From positions 40,823,696-40,887,695 of the forward strand of contig CM060188.1 of NCBI GenBank assembly GCA_030549335.1: a stretch of 64,000 nucleotides of DNA, written 5' to 3'. The translations under genes were made by a program, and so were the position numbers. Every line of letters starts with the position of its first letter. The first letter of the stretch is position 1. Shown here one piece after another: positions 11,344 to 23,097 of the stretch. Source of the DNA: Pontederia crassipes (taxonomy: Eukaryota > Streptophyta > Magnoliopsida > Commelinales > Pontederiaceae). The notes under the pieces were generated by a model. The model had not been told where the DNA came from and did no database searches. It was given only the letters and a program-made list of their open reading frames with translations.

Positions 11344-12857
11344 GTGGAAAATTTGGAACAATTAAGGGATTCAGGTTTCAAATTTATAGAGAAGACTCCT
11401 AATGGAATTTTAGCTATGATGAAGGTGGAACCCACATTGATACAAAGGATTAAAGAAGCTCAGCAAAAAGGTCCTAAGTTGTTAGCATTGCAAACTACAA
11501 GAAAAGGAGAACAAAATCCAGACTTTCGGATGCATGAAGATGGGACACTAAGGTGTGGGAACAGGATTTGCGTTCCTAACGATACTGAGTTACGAAGAGT
11601 GATTTTAGAAGAGGCACATCAAACACCTTATAGTGTGCATCTAGGAAATACTAAAATGTATCAGAACCTGAAGAAGCATTATTGGTGGAGTGACATGAAG
11701 AAGGATATTGCTGAATTTGTATCGAAATGTTTGACATGTCAACAAATTAAAGCAGAGCATAAGAATCTCGGAGGTACATTACAACCACTTCCTATTCCCC
11801 AGTGGAAATGGGAAGACGTAAACATGGATGATTTTATTCAAGGACTACCAAGGACTAGTAAAGGGCACAATGCAATATGGGTGATAATTGATCGATTAAT
11901 AAAGTTGGCTCACTTTATACGTATTCAGATGGACTATTCCTTGAACAAATTGGCACAAATTTATATTCAGGAGATTGTTCGACTACATGGAGTTCCAATT
12001 AGTATTATTTCTGATCGAGATCCTCGCTTCACATCGCATTTTTGGACGGCATTACAATTAGCTTTGGGCACAAAGCTACAGTTTAGTTCTGGCTTTCATC
12101 CTCAGACGGATGGATAATCGGAAAGGACTATCCAGACCCTGGAAGATATGCTTCGTGCATGTGTTTTGGACTTTGAGGGGAATTGGGATGATCATATAGC
12201 TCTTGCAGAATTTGCTTATAATAATAGTTATCATAGTAGTATCGAAATGACACTGTATGAGGCATTATATGAAAGACGTTGCAGGTCTCCTATTTGTTAG
12301 GAAGAAATTGGCGAGAAACAATTGATTGTCCAGTATTAGTTCAAACCACTACCGAGAAGATCAAAGTTGTTCAAGAAAAGCTTAAAGTGGCACAGAATAG
12401 ACAGAAGAGTTATGCTGATAATCGTCGAAAACCTCTTGAGTTTCAGCAAGGAGATCATGTTTTCTTAAAGGTATCGCCATCAAAAGGTGTCACAAGATAG
12501 GGAAAAAAGGAAAGCTAAGTCTGTGATACATAGGACCATTTGAAATACTCGAGCGAGTTGGATCGGTTGCTTATCGTTTGGTTCTACCTCCTCATGCATA
12601 ATGTATTTCATGTATCTATGTTATGAAAGTATGAGCCAGATCCATCACATGTAATCGAACATGAGCCCATTGATTGGGAGGAAGACATGTCCTACATCGA
12701 ACAACCGATACGTATTTTGGATCAAAAGGAACAAGTGCACCAGTCTAAAAGGATCCATTTGGTGAAGGTATTGTGGCAACATCATAATTTTGAGGAAGCC
12801 ACATGGGAGACTGAGTAAGATATGCATGAGCGATATCCATATTTGTTTGGTCATTAA
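11344..12857 (+). pseudogene. Integrase plus C-terminal chromodomain-like tail, broken
   Basis: The frame starting near 11344 encodes the HHCC zinc domain (HLGNTKMYQNL, then CLTCQQIK) and the integrase core, including IISDRDPRFTSHFW and SGFHPQTDG. It stops at 12115-12117 and again at 12298-12300. The frame then changes near 12340, where a GDHVFLKVSP motif of the integrase C-terminal region follows, with a stop at 12498-12500 and another TGA shortly after. The tail at about 12648-12855 has VKVLWQHH...EEATWE, typical of chromovirus chromodomains, with a TAA at 12816-12818 and its terminator at 12855-12857. A chromodomain would direct integration to heterochromatin; here it is decayed. Confidence 0.88.
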
Positions 12858-12889
12858 GGTACGTTAAATTTCGAGGACGAATTTTTTTT

Positions 12890-12902
12890 AAGGGAGGAAA
12901 AA
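12890..12902 (+). promoter_or_regulatory. Polypurine tract
   Basis: AAGGGAGGAAAAA directly precedes the 3' LTR, the expected place for the plus-strand primer of reverse transcription. Confidence 0.85.
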
Positions 12903-15890
12903 TGTAATATCTCTAAGTTAATCATGCATGATTAGTTGTATGAATGTGATGTTATATTATCTTATTGATAATCTCTATGAATGTGATGTTAAGACTTACA
13001 CTTCAATATCAACCAAAGTGCGAAAGCGATGGAAATTTACTTAAGGCATGAAAATGTGATTTTCGAAAAAGTGAAAATTTGGAAAATTAAAGTCCCGATA
13101 ATTGTTCCTATATATGAAAGAATTCTAAATGTGATTTTTAAGAATTTTTAGGAGGTGTATGAGTTAGGTAAAACGTAGACACAAAATCGAAAAATCTGTG
13201 AAATCACGATTTTTGTTCTTCGAACAAAAATTTAGATTTTGATTCCTTAGTTATTTATTTTTCTAAATATTTTATTTGAATCCAAATGGGGGGTAGTTTC
13301 TTATTTACATGTAATGTCTTAAGTAAATGAATAAATAAATAAATAAATAAAAAATGCAAAAGCCATTTACTGAAATCGGTTCCACCAGTTGAAGTCGGTT
13401 CCCCCCTTCCTTTTAATACTTATCATTTCACCTTTTACTACCTTCTTCTGCCCTATTCACCACCCTTGGCCGAAATTAGGAAAAGAGAAGGTAGAAAACA
13501 CCACACTACATGATTGAAGCAAATTAGAAAAAAGCGAATGGGCAACTAGGGTTTTAAAGTTTGGTAAGTTCCTATTTCATTTTCTTTGGTTTTTAACTAC
13601 ATAATTCTTAATTAGGGTGACTCTGAATGTTTCTTATCCATTTATTTTCGGATTTTACTTGAACATGGGGCAAAACTCATATTGTTCATGGGTAAGATTA
13701 ACCATAACCATGTTCAGATGATTCATGAATCTTTAGCTACATAATTTCATACCTTATAGTGATCCAAAAATTATGAAATTTATTCTGATTGATCCCCTAT
13801 GAGTCTACTTTCATTGAGATTTGGAATCAAGTTAATATGATTTCTGTAGACAAAGTTATGCTCATATCTTTATGGTACTATCACTCTGTCCGCAGAAGTT
13901 GCTACCCGAATTTGTAAATTATGTATTAAAAGCAATATGTCATGGAATTATTTGCTAATTTAGGTTATAGATATTGATGTTAAGTTTCATTGAAAATTGG
14001 AATCACTAGAAAATGATACGTGTAGCGAAAGTTATAAATAGTTTACCGAGACTTACTCAGTCTGTCAGAATGGAGCTTAGGACAGATTATACTAGTATTG
14101 GTTAATTTTATTGTGCTCAGTACAAATAGAGAGAAATGCAAGTAATTTTATGACTTTCACCCTAGGATGTCTAAAATTTGGGAAAATTAAAATTACTAGA
14201 ATATGGAATGTTTATTATTTTATATAAATTATAAAAGTAAGGTTACTCAATCTGTCAGGACATAGAAACAACATAAAAGTTAGACTGAATGTTGATTTTC
14301 ATGAGAGCAAACCATAATGAAATTGAAATGAAACTTTTACAGATGAATGTATATGTAATATGAAACTAAAGAAAATTTGAATGATGTCATTTGGTTATGT
14401 ATATAAGAAGATATGAATTTTTCTTTACTATGTGTGCAATCTATCATATTATTAGGTCAATCCTTATGCTAAATAGTTACTTAAGTTATAAGAGTAAATA
14501 CTTAAGATTCATATACCCTTTGCAATTAATGATGTTTCATGTGTTATAGACTTGTGCTCATATCATAGTAATAATGTGTTCCTTACTATTATTGTTATAG
14601 GAGTAAAAGAGTAAAGTAGTGAAAGGGAAAGGAAACTATTTTATTAGCCCTTATAGGTAAGTTGATTTCTCCTACTCTATGTTTTCACCTCTTTTGAATT
14701 CTGTGTGACATCAACTATTATTTGTATTGAATATGTTTTAGAATGCAATGAATTTATTTTGAGAAATGCAATTACGGAAAGTATATGTGATATGATTTGA
14801 ATGGATTGCGATGAGTGCAATCTTGTTCATTTTGAAATGGTGTTGAATATGATTCATCTTCTGATAGTCAAGAGATGTTTGTGATGTGATGAATCATGCA
14901 TCGACATCCATGTGCATTTGCATATATGATGGTTGGAGCTAAGTGCTACATCACTGATCACGATGGGAGTCACCTCTAGAATTCAATGCATCATTTTTGT
15001 TCCCCAGATATGGGATGAGATAGATTGGAGCTAAGTGTCATGCAGAGCTAAATGCTACATCGTGAGTAGTTGCGATGGGGGCCACCTCTAGAATCCACCT
15101 ATCGCTATATGATTGTTCCCTGAAAGGGATGAGGTAGAATGGAGCTAAGTGCTACATCGCCGATCACGATGGGAGCCACCTCTAGAATCCACCTACCGAT
15201 CACTGGCCAGTTGATGATTCGTGCATACATATGAGAGTGTTGTATTGCATACACATGTTTGATATGTTTAAGTGACAATAAATGTAAATTGAGTGTAATG
15301 ATTATGATTGGGATGTTATATATGTATGTAGTAAATGTATGAAGATATTGACCCTGATATTATGATTAATGTATGTATGCTTGTGTCTCCTCGAATTTAT
15401 TAGATGGTAACACATAGCTTATGAGTTATCAGCTTACTGAGCTATTATTTGCTCACAGTGTTGTACACTTTTTCAGATCAGTAGAACTTTTGGGAGCGCG
15501 AGAGACAGCCTTAACAGGGTGTGGATCCTTTTTGCTGCTAAGGTATTGAGAAGTCATGTGCCCTACTGCGCGTGTTAGATAGAAGACTTGTACCTCTCAT
15601 ATTCCTCTGTTGGGATATGAAGAGAGTTTGATATGTACTGTGTATGAAAAGTAATTTTGTATCTTGTAAAATGTGAATCTTTTATGATTATGTGGTGGTG
15701 TAAATCCTAAGGTTGTTACATGCTCTGAATGATCAATATGAACTGCGTGGTTTGCTTATATGTGTTATCATTTTCTTGTATTATCTAGAGGAGTCATGCA
15801 CAATTTTTTTAATAATAATAATAATATTTGATCATATGTAATTAGTCGCGAACTCTGATTTAAATCACCATTTAAATTGGGGTCGTGACA
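12903..15890 (+). repeat. 3' LTR (2988 bp)
   Basis: It has the same ends as the 5' LTR and is followed by the TSD AGAGG. It keeps tandem GAGCTAAGTGCTACATC/GCCACCTCTAGAATCCACC blocks at about 14936-15197 and a further segment to about 15360 that is missing from the 5' LTR. Confidence 0.92.
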
Positions 15891-16479
15891 AGAGGTGACT
15901 AGTATCCTAGCAGCAAAAAGGAACAAGGAACAAAGGTGACTGAAATCTAGAAGAGGGAAGGAGCACAGAGGAACACAAGCACGACCAAAATAAAAATAAA
16001 CAAGGGAAGATTAGGATTACATATGATTGGAGATTGAGAGTGATAGTATGCATCAAGGTTGTCCCTAGATGACTGATATCTTGAAAGCAAAGAGAGGAGA
16101 GGATGCGAACCTAGCAAAAGAAATGGAGGCGAGCATCTCTCTGATAGGTGTCTAGGGCACGATCAAAATAAAAACAAAAGGAAAGGGAACCCAACAATGG
16201 TAGGGAATACCCGTGATGACGATCTCCTAGGACGAATCTTCTCAAGAAAAATGATAGGAAGATGAAGCAACCTGGATCTCCTATTCTTCCCTAGATGTAT
16301 ACACCCCAACATACATGTGATCCTAAATCTTATTTATGCCCTAGATGGACCAAACAAATCGAAAATGAACCCAACAGCTCTTGAACCGATAGAATAAACC
16401 ATAAGTTACTATTGAATTAAATATGGACGGTCCATATAGATTTGACGACTCCTATTGTGGGATTGCACCCTAATATTCC

Positions 16480-16726
16480 TCTCTCTCTATATATATATGT
16501 GTGTGTGTGTTTATCATACTTACAAAATATATAGGTAAACTTAGAATACTTATAAACTAGAATTAACTCTACGTGTCAACGAGAAAAACCATATATGACA
16601 ACAACCTCAAGCTCAATAAATTATGCTTGGCCTTGTTATTGAATGCAAGAATTGGCTGCATTCTTACCATCATTTGTAAATTTAATTAGATCCATAAATT
16701 CATTATACCTGCCATAAGGGTAACTA
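16480..16726 (+). repeat. Unit 3 of the direct repeat array, right part (internally deleted)
   Basis: After a CTCTCTC/(TA)n/(TG)n junction the host repeat resumes with ATACTTACAAAATATATAGG. It then jumps from the CAACCTCAAGCTC block directly to ATTATGCTTGGCCTTG, so about 700 bp present in other units is missing. It ends at the TTGATAAATTAGTAAG boundary. Confidence 0.7.
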
Positions 16727-18425
16727 TTGATAAATTAGTAAGTTCATTGGAAAGTTATGAGACAACTCAGGAGAAAACTAATAAGAACTTAAAGACACAA
16801 CACACACTTAACAAATGAAAAAGGGATTAAAAGATAGGTATATGAGAATTAGGGCAAGAACTCCCACGAGAAAACACATAAATAAACAAAAGATGATTGC
16901 AAAAAGATATTTATACAAAATATATATTAAGAAAATATATTTATCCGAACTTTTGAATTTTGGTATCCTCATTTTCTTGCCTTATAATTGATTGCCAAAT
17001 GTGAACATCATTTTCACGTTCTAAATGTCAAACATCATATTGGGTATTTTTATTGTCATTTAGTATGGAATGCCCCATTGAGTCGCACACCTTTTTAGTG
17101 GTGAATTCTACTACATGAATTATATAAAAAAGTGAAGCTTAGACTGGACGAATGCACCACTTATCACACAAGTAATGCCATCATTTCCTATTTTGTAATT
17201 CACGAAATTTTATTATACTTTTATTAAGTCGTGTTTAGAAATATATAATATTTAATCATACTTACAAAATGTATAGGTAAATTTATTGTACTTAAAAATT
17301 AGAATTAATTGTACATGTCAACAAGAAAAACCATATATCTATGACAACATACTACTCATCATATAAATAAAACCAATGTTTCCTAATTTTTAATTTAATA
17401 AACCTTTTTTTATAATTTTTTTATGTCAAGTTCTTTCACACACACCCCTATATGTATCATTTAATAATACTTACAAAATATATAGGTAAATTTATAGTAC
17501 TTGCAATTTAAAATTAACTCTACATGTTAGTGAGAAAAATCATATATGACAACAACCTTGAGCTCTATCACGTCCATCGACCCCCTGAGGCTTTGAAAAC
17601 TCATCCATGCTTATGCTTTCACTTTGAAAACTCATGCATGTTGTTCGCCTCAAGCTAGAACAACTCTTGACCTCGATCTCATGAACTTTATCATGAAGAT
17701 CGCTTGAAGCAAAACCACAAATCAGAATAGGGTAATTTATCCCATTAACTCATTACCCCAAATAAATCCCTAATATAAAATACCCAAACCCAATTCAGAA
17801 CACAATATAAAACCACCTATATAAACACAAAATTTTGTCCTAAGCTTGATTTCCTCTCATTCTCCCTCTTTGGAACTCAAGCATGTTGTTGTGGGTGTAG
17901 CGCAAGACTATAGCATGTCAAGTCGGAATGTAAAGAACTACTATGATAGATTATTTAAAATGAATGGTTTCCTAATTAGTTTATTAGTTTTGTAGGGCTT
18001 CTTGCCACTAGTTTGATGCAATAGTTTTACCTACCAATGATGTGCATGTAGAGCTGCACTTATATTAAAATATGTAATATATTTGCAACATAATACTACG
18101 AATGATCATAATTACAAGATGAATCGATGAATGTATTCTATTATAATCATCGAGTGAGACAAAGTCTACATTAAATAAGAAATGTATAAAATCGCTAGGA
18201 TAAAATATATGATGATGATGATGAATGTATTTAAGAATCATTATTTTTTCATTTCCAAAGTCACGCTTGATAATTAGATTAGCATATGTCACATATTTGT
18301 AACATATTACATATGGATGATCATCCTTGTTTTTTATTGCATGTATGCATTGATTGCACTCTTACCATTATTTACAAATTTAATTAGATACATAAATTCA
18401 TTATACTTTTCATAAGTTCATTTTT
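16727..18425 (+). repeat. Unit 4 of the direct repeat array
   Basis: A full set of family landmarks is present in order. It closely resembles unit 1, including the duplicated GTCAAGT block, and has a (GAT)n run near 18210. It lacks the hAT insertion seen in unit 1, which confirms that the insertion is younger than the repeat family. Confidence 0.75.
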
Positions 18426-19300
18426 TTGAGAAATTAGAAAGTTTATAGAAAGTTATGGGAGACCTAAGGAGAAAATTAATAGGACAAAAGAGGACATCAT
18501 GGACTTAACAAATGATAAAAGGTATATGAGATGTTAAGGCAAGAACTTCTATAAGAAAAATATATAAATAAACAAAAGAGGATAAAACAAAGTTATTTAT
18601 ACAAAATTTACATTAAGAAAATATATTTATCTAAACTTTTGAATTTTGTTATCCTCATTTTCTTGTTTATATTGATTACATAATGAGAACATCATTTTCA
18701 TATTCGAAATTTCAAACATCATATATATTGCATAGGTTTATTGTCATTTTAATATGAAATGCTCCATCTAATATGGATTGATTGAGTCACAAGTCTTTAT
18801 AGCGGTGAAGCCTACAACATGAATTACAAAAAAGAAAAAAAAAGTGAACTTGACACTAGATAAATATACTTACTTATCATACAAGCAACGCCATCATTTC
18901 CTATTTCTTAATTTCTTAATTTTTTTATACTTTTATTATGTCAAGTATTTATTAGCATACTTAAAAAATTATATAAGCAAACTTATAACACTTACAAACT
19001 AGAATCAACTCAACGATGTTAGCGAGAAAAACCATATACGACAAGAACCTCAAACTCGATCACGTCCATCGACCTCTTGTAGTTTTGAAAACTCATGACT
19101 TTGGAAAGTCGTATGTTATTAATCACCTCAAGCTCGAGCACACCTCTCGACCTCGATCATCGTTACAAGATGAATTGATGAATGTGTTTTATTATAATTC
19201 AAAAGTAAGACAAAGTCTGCAATCAATAATAAATAAATGTATAAAATCTCTACGTAATAAAATCTACTATAATAGTAATATAAATTCTCATATAAAGACG
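18426..19300 (+). repeat. Unit 5 of the direct repeat array (shortened last copy)
   Basis: It starts at TTTGAGAAATTAGAAAG and follows the family order to the CTCGAGCACACCTCTCGACC block. It then jumps to the CAAGATGAATTGATGAATG block and ends near AATAAAATCTACTATAATAG. The 117-codon open frame at 19016-19369 lies mostly in this repeat and is not a gene. Confidence 0.7.
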
Positions 19301-19970
19301 GATGTCTACACTAATCATGGTGTACTAGTTCTTAGAAAAATAAATATAGAACATCTTTTCCAAAGGTAAAATTATTTTTGAATAATCAACATGGTCTTTA
19401 TATTCAACAATATAATAAAGTGTAGTACGATGTAAGATGAATGATAAAGTCTACAGGAGCTCCCGGAAGAACTCTACGTTCGTACTCGATCAACCTGATC
19501 GAGCGAGCGATGATACTCCGGCGTGGAGCTCACACGCGTCTAAGTTCCTCACAGAGCTCCATTGTACCCTCAGCTTGCACGTCGGAGCTGGTCTGAGTTC
19601 GCCACTGCTCCGTGAAGCTCCTTGCCGGAGCTTGAGCACGAAAGGAGACGTCCCCTCCGGAATAAGTGCACGTCGGCAACTTCGCCGTCGAGCTGTTTGT
19701 GAGCACGTAGCTCTCGCCGGAGCACCAAGCTCTCAACATCATCTCCTCGCAAGGGATCATTGCAGATCTAAGAGAGCTTCCAACCGGAGCTCGAGCACGT
19801 GTACAAGTCCCGCGCGCGGGCGACGCCAAGCGGGAAAGTCAACAAAAGAAAGCGGACAAAATTTTTCCATCGCATTACTAGACGTCGATCCAACGGCTGT
19901 AAATTTTTTTTCAATCGAAAAAAAAATTTACCCAACTCCATTAATTACCATAGGCATTAAATATTGACAA
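19301..19970. other. GC-rich island of unknown nature between repeat array and gene
   Basis: About 19440-19850 is strikingly GC-rich against AT-rich surroundings, with many CpG sites and repeated GGAGCTCGAGCACG-like motifs (about 19633 and 19788). A 176-codon frame on the plus strand (19437-19967) and overlapping frames on the minus strand stay open mainly because of composition. None matches a family I recognise. It may be an old GC-rich transposon, a captured exon fragment or an upstream transcribed region. Confidence 0.35.
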
Positions 19971-21854
19971 TTTATTATCGAGATTTTTATTTGCCGAAGA
20001 AAATCGACGCTCGCAACAAAAAAAAAAAAGAAAAAAAAAGTAACCAACGACGTCCGCGGCCACAAATGACTCCTGCGAATTGGGTGGAGACGGTGCGCCG
20101 TGTGCGGCACACCACGCTCCATCCGCACGTGTGGTGACTCCCCCGGCGGGTCCCGTGGCGCTGAGGTCTTTAACTATAATTCGTGAGGGCAAAAAGGGAA
20201 TTTACTGGGCATTGGACTAAAAATTTATTGTGATCGGACTTTAGCCACCAAACCCCCATAAATTGGCCACTTATTACACTCATGTACGGGCCTTATAATA
20301 TGATAGAGATTTGCACTACTCCATTTCTTTTTTTTTTTCCTTAAAAAAAGTAATTGATCTCTCTCTCTCTCTCTCTCTCATCCCTCTCTTTCTTCTCCCA
20401 TATTTAGAACCCTTTCATGTTTTGTTCTCAGCCTTGCTATCTTTCTCTTCATGGCAATGCATAGTCTAATAACCCTCTGCCAAGCTTAGAAAGGAACATG
20501 TAGTCTAGGCACACATGTATGCTTTGGACTTTTTTCTGCTAGATTTTTTTTGTCAGATAAATTCTTTTATTTAAATTTGTCTAACAACGCTTAAAGGATC
20601 CAGATGTGACATATCTTCGTATAATTTTGCTCGAGCCGAAGACATGTCAATATGGGACACATTGGGTGGTCACACACACACACACACACAAATCTCAATT
20701 CTTTCTTTTTTTTTTTTGGTAAATAAAAACTAGCACCTTGTTAAATGGGGCTTGCCACCCATGTCCTGGTTGGCCGATTTGCAAAGCTGGTGCAGTATTT
20801 AGTCAAGCAGTTAATATGAGAGAGAGAGAGAGAGAAGTGAGGGGGAGAGAGTGAGTGAGAGAGTAATGATATTAAAGATGTATACATTGTTTCTTTTATT
20901 TTTATTTTTTTTTCTTCATTCTTGGAGCCCACAAATCACACTGCCCAACTCAAAACTCTCTCTCTCTCTTGCATGGTTTGACCCCCTCTTCAGTAGGCAA
21001 ATTCTATGTCGAATTTCCTTGGCAACACACAAAAACCTTGTCAATTTAGATCTTCACCACACCACTAGAGGATACTTCTAAATATACATATTTTTTATGA
21101 ATTGGATTACTCCAAAGAATGATAACATTATGGACACGCAAATTTTACCAGCCGCAAAACCGCTACACAGAACCTTTAATCCTTTGCGAAAGATCCTTCT
21201 AAATTTAGCTTCCTCATTAAAAGCGCTAAAATATTCGGTCGTTTTATTAACGCATGCAATCATTTGATCTCTGGTTCTCACGGCGATGGCAAGTTCATCC
21301 ACAATGACGAGCATTCCTCATCAGACCATTCGGCATCGCATCTGCCAAGATAAATTTCACGAACTCATTTATGGAAAAGAAAAGAAAAAAAAACTATGGA
21401 AAAACCTTGACGCATGTGTGTACGCACAAAATGTTGCCTCTCAAAACCCCCCAATAAATATATCGAGACACCAGCGATGCAATTGCTACAACTACGAGAG
21501 CATTATATTTCCTTACTTACCATACGCTTGTTATTGATTGCAAGCATTCAGTGCCCCCTCCTCCTCTCATCATCAATTTGAATGAGAGCCCCCCATAAAT
21601 CCATTGCACCCCCTCCCTGCAGCGCAGGGGAGCGAAGCAAAAGACTAATCCATAAATGCCATCTTCTGTAGACCAACAAATGGATCTCGCACATATTGCA
21701 CTGAAACATCAATTATTTTTGTGTGGCTTTTGAGATGCAGTAATATGAAGCTGCTCGCGTAGTATAACTGAAAGATTGAAGGTTAATGAATACGGATGTT
21801 AGTGCTTCGTTTGCTTTGACATGTCTTGTAGATTTGAATGAAGTGAAATGTATT

Positions 21855-21887
<33 letters not shown>

Positions 21888-21959
21888 TTTTCTTTTTCTT
21901 TCTTGCTTGCGCTGTAACAGGTAATTGAAGCAAGGTTTAAATGACAGGGGTCATTAAGA
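19971..21959. other. Upstream intergenic/promoter-side region of the HD-ZIP IV gene, rich in simple repeats
   Basis: No gene is visible. Purine and A-runs lie near 20017-20040. (CT)n runs lie at about 20358-20380 and 20951-20970, (AC)n at about 20675-20690, (GA)n at about 20820-20835, and (TA)n at about 21862-21886. CT-rich tracts like these are frequent in plant promoters and leaders, but no TATA box or L1 box could be placed with confidence. Confidence 0.5.
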
Positions 21960-22317
21960 AGTAGGAATTATAGGAAGGGAGGGAAGGGGGAGCATTTAGT
22001 GGGGGGCGGAGGGGGAGGAAGGAGGGAGAGGGTGGGAAGAGCAACGTATTAGAGAGCAATTACGCAGAGAAAATTTTCCCCTCCCCTAAAACTGTGCCTT
22101 CCTGCCAGCCAACTCTCCCCTCCCCTCATTGCTGTGTACAGTACAGTACTGGTAGTATTTACATTACTACTAGTAGTTAGTGGCGGCATTGGCATCGGTG
22201 TGGTGGTGGTGGTGGTGAAGAAGAAGGAGGAGGAGGAGGAGTGCTGGATTTTTTTATTTTCCTTTTCTTTTTTTCCTTCGGGTGTTTGGTGAGAAGGTTC
22301 TGTGTGTGGTTGCAAGG
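21960..22317 (+). promoter_or_regulatory. Probable 5' leader of the HD-ZIP IV gene
   Basis: The stretch from about 21943 to 22317 has no ATG on the plus strand. It consists of a G/A-rich block, a CCCCTCCCCT pyrimidine block and a (GGT)n/(GGA)n run. An ATG-free leader directly before tandem ATGs supports the chosen start. The transcription start is unknown. Confidence 0.45.
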
Positions 22318-23061
22318 ATGATGGACTCTGGGGATGAACAGGAGGTCCCTGAGGGGCAGGGAGGGAGGAAGAAGAGGTATCACAGGCACACTCCGAGGCA
22401 GATACAAGAACTTGAATCGTATGGCGCTCCCTTCTCCTCACCATGATATGTTCCATCGTGCATCTTTTGGTTGTTCCTTTCTGCACGCAGATGTTCTCAC
22501 GGTTGTTCTCTCCTCTCTTGTTCCTGGATTTTGTTTTTGTTTTTGGTTTTTTTTGCAGAATGTTCAAGATATGTCCGCACCCAGATGAGAAGCAAAGGAT
22601 GCAACTCAGCAGGGACCTGGGCCTGGAGCCGAGGCAGATCAAGTTCTGGTTCCAGAACAGGAGGACGCAGATGAAGGCATGGACGAGTTTACATCGTGCT
22701 TTGTCTTTTGGTTTATGCATCCGTTTCATGCTACGACGGCATTTTGGTTTCAAAGATGGGATCTTTTTTTTTGTTTTGTTTTTGTTTTGGAGTTGATCTG
22801 GGAGCAGAAATGCCGACATGGGCCTTGATCTAACTCTGCGTGTGTTGTGTTCTTGCAGACGCAGCTTGAGAGAGCTGACAACTGCTCGCTGCGGGCGGAG
22901 AATGACAAGATACGGTGCGAGAACATCGCCATGCGGGAGGCGCTGAAGAACGTCATCTGTCCTTCCTGCGGCGGCCCTCCGTCCGCCGAGGACTCCTATT
23001 TTGACGAGCAGAAGCTGCGAATGGAGAACGCACGCCTCAAGGACGAGGTACTCTCTCTCTC

Positions 23062-23097
<36 letters not shown>

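Larger units (their letters stand above)
5420..15895 (+). mobile_element. Complete Ty3/Gypsy LTR retrotransposon, chromovirus (Del/Tekay-like), with TSD AGAGG
   Basis: A 5-bp target duplication AGAGG (5420-5424 and 15891-15895) brackets two long LTRs that start TGTAATATC and end CGTGACA. The order gag, protease, reverse transcriptase, RNase H, integrase defines Ty3/Gypsy. A chromodomain-like tail after integrase and LTRs near 3 kb fit the Del/Tekay chromovirus clade; the clade is inferred. All coding parts are broken by stops and frame changes, so the copy is dead. It sits inside the TIR element at 4410-16479. Confidence 0.93.
4410..16479. mobile_element. TIR DNA element inserted in a (TA)n microsatellite, enlarged by a nested LTR retrotransposon
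   Basis: Left end GAAATATTAGGGTGCA (4410-4425) and the reverse complement of 16464-16479, GGAATATTAGGGTGCA, match at 15 of 16 positions. (TA)n lies outside both ends and unit 3 of the host repeat resumes on the right. Both subterminal regions carry a GGACGGTC-type motif. Without the nested retrotransposon the element is about 1.6 kb, too short and ORF-poor to encode a transposase, so it is nonautonomous. Insertion into TA microsatellites resembles the published rice Micron behaviour; this is an analogy, not a family assignment. A related end is seen at 34014. Confidence 0.6.

Noticed and set aside
19016-19369. 117-codon frame resembling a small protein
   Set aside because: It lies largely within repeat unit 5. 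The corresponding frames in other units are broken, so there is no coding conservation.
21651-21660. Possible L1 box (TAAATGYA) upstream of the HD-ZIP IV gene
   Set aside because: The sequence is TAAATGCC, one mismatch from the required motif. No perfect copy was noticed near the leader.
22049-22819. 256-codon open frame on the minus strand
   Set aside because: It lies antisense to the first exons and introns of the HD-ZIP IV gene, whose plus-strand homeodomain is unmistakable. The frame is low in complexity (Ser/Pro runs from GGA/GGT repeats).
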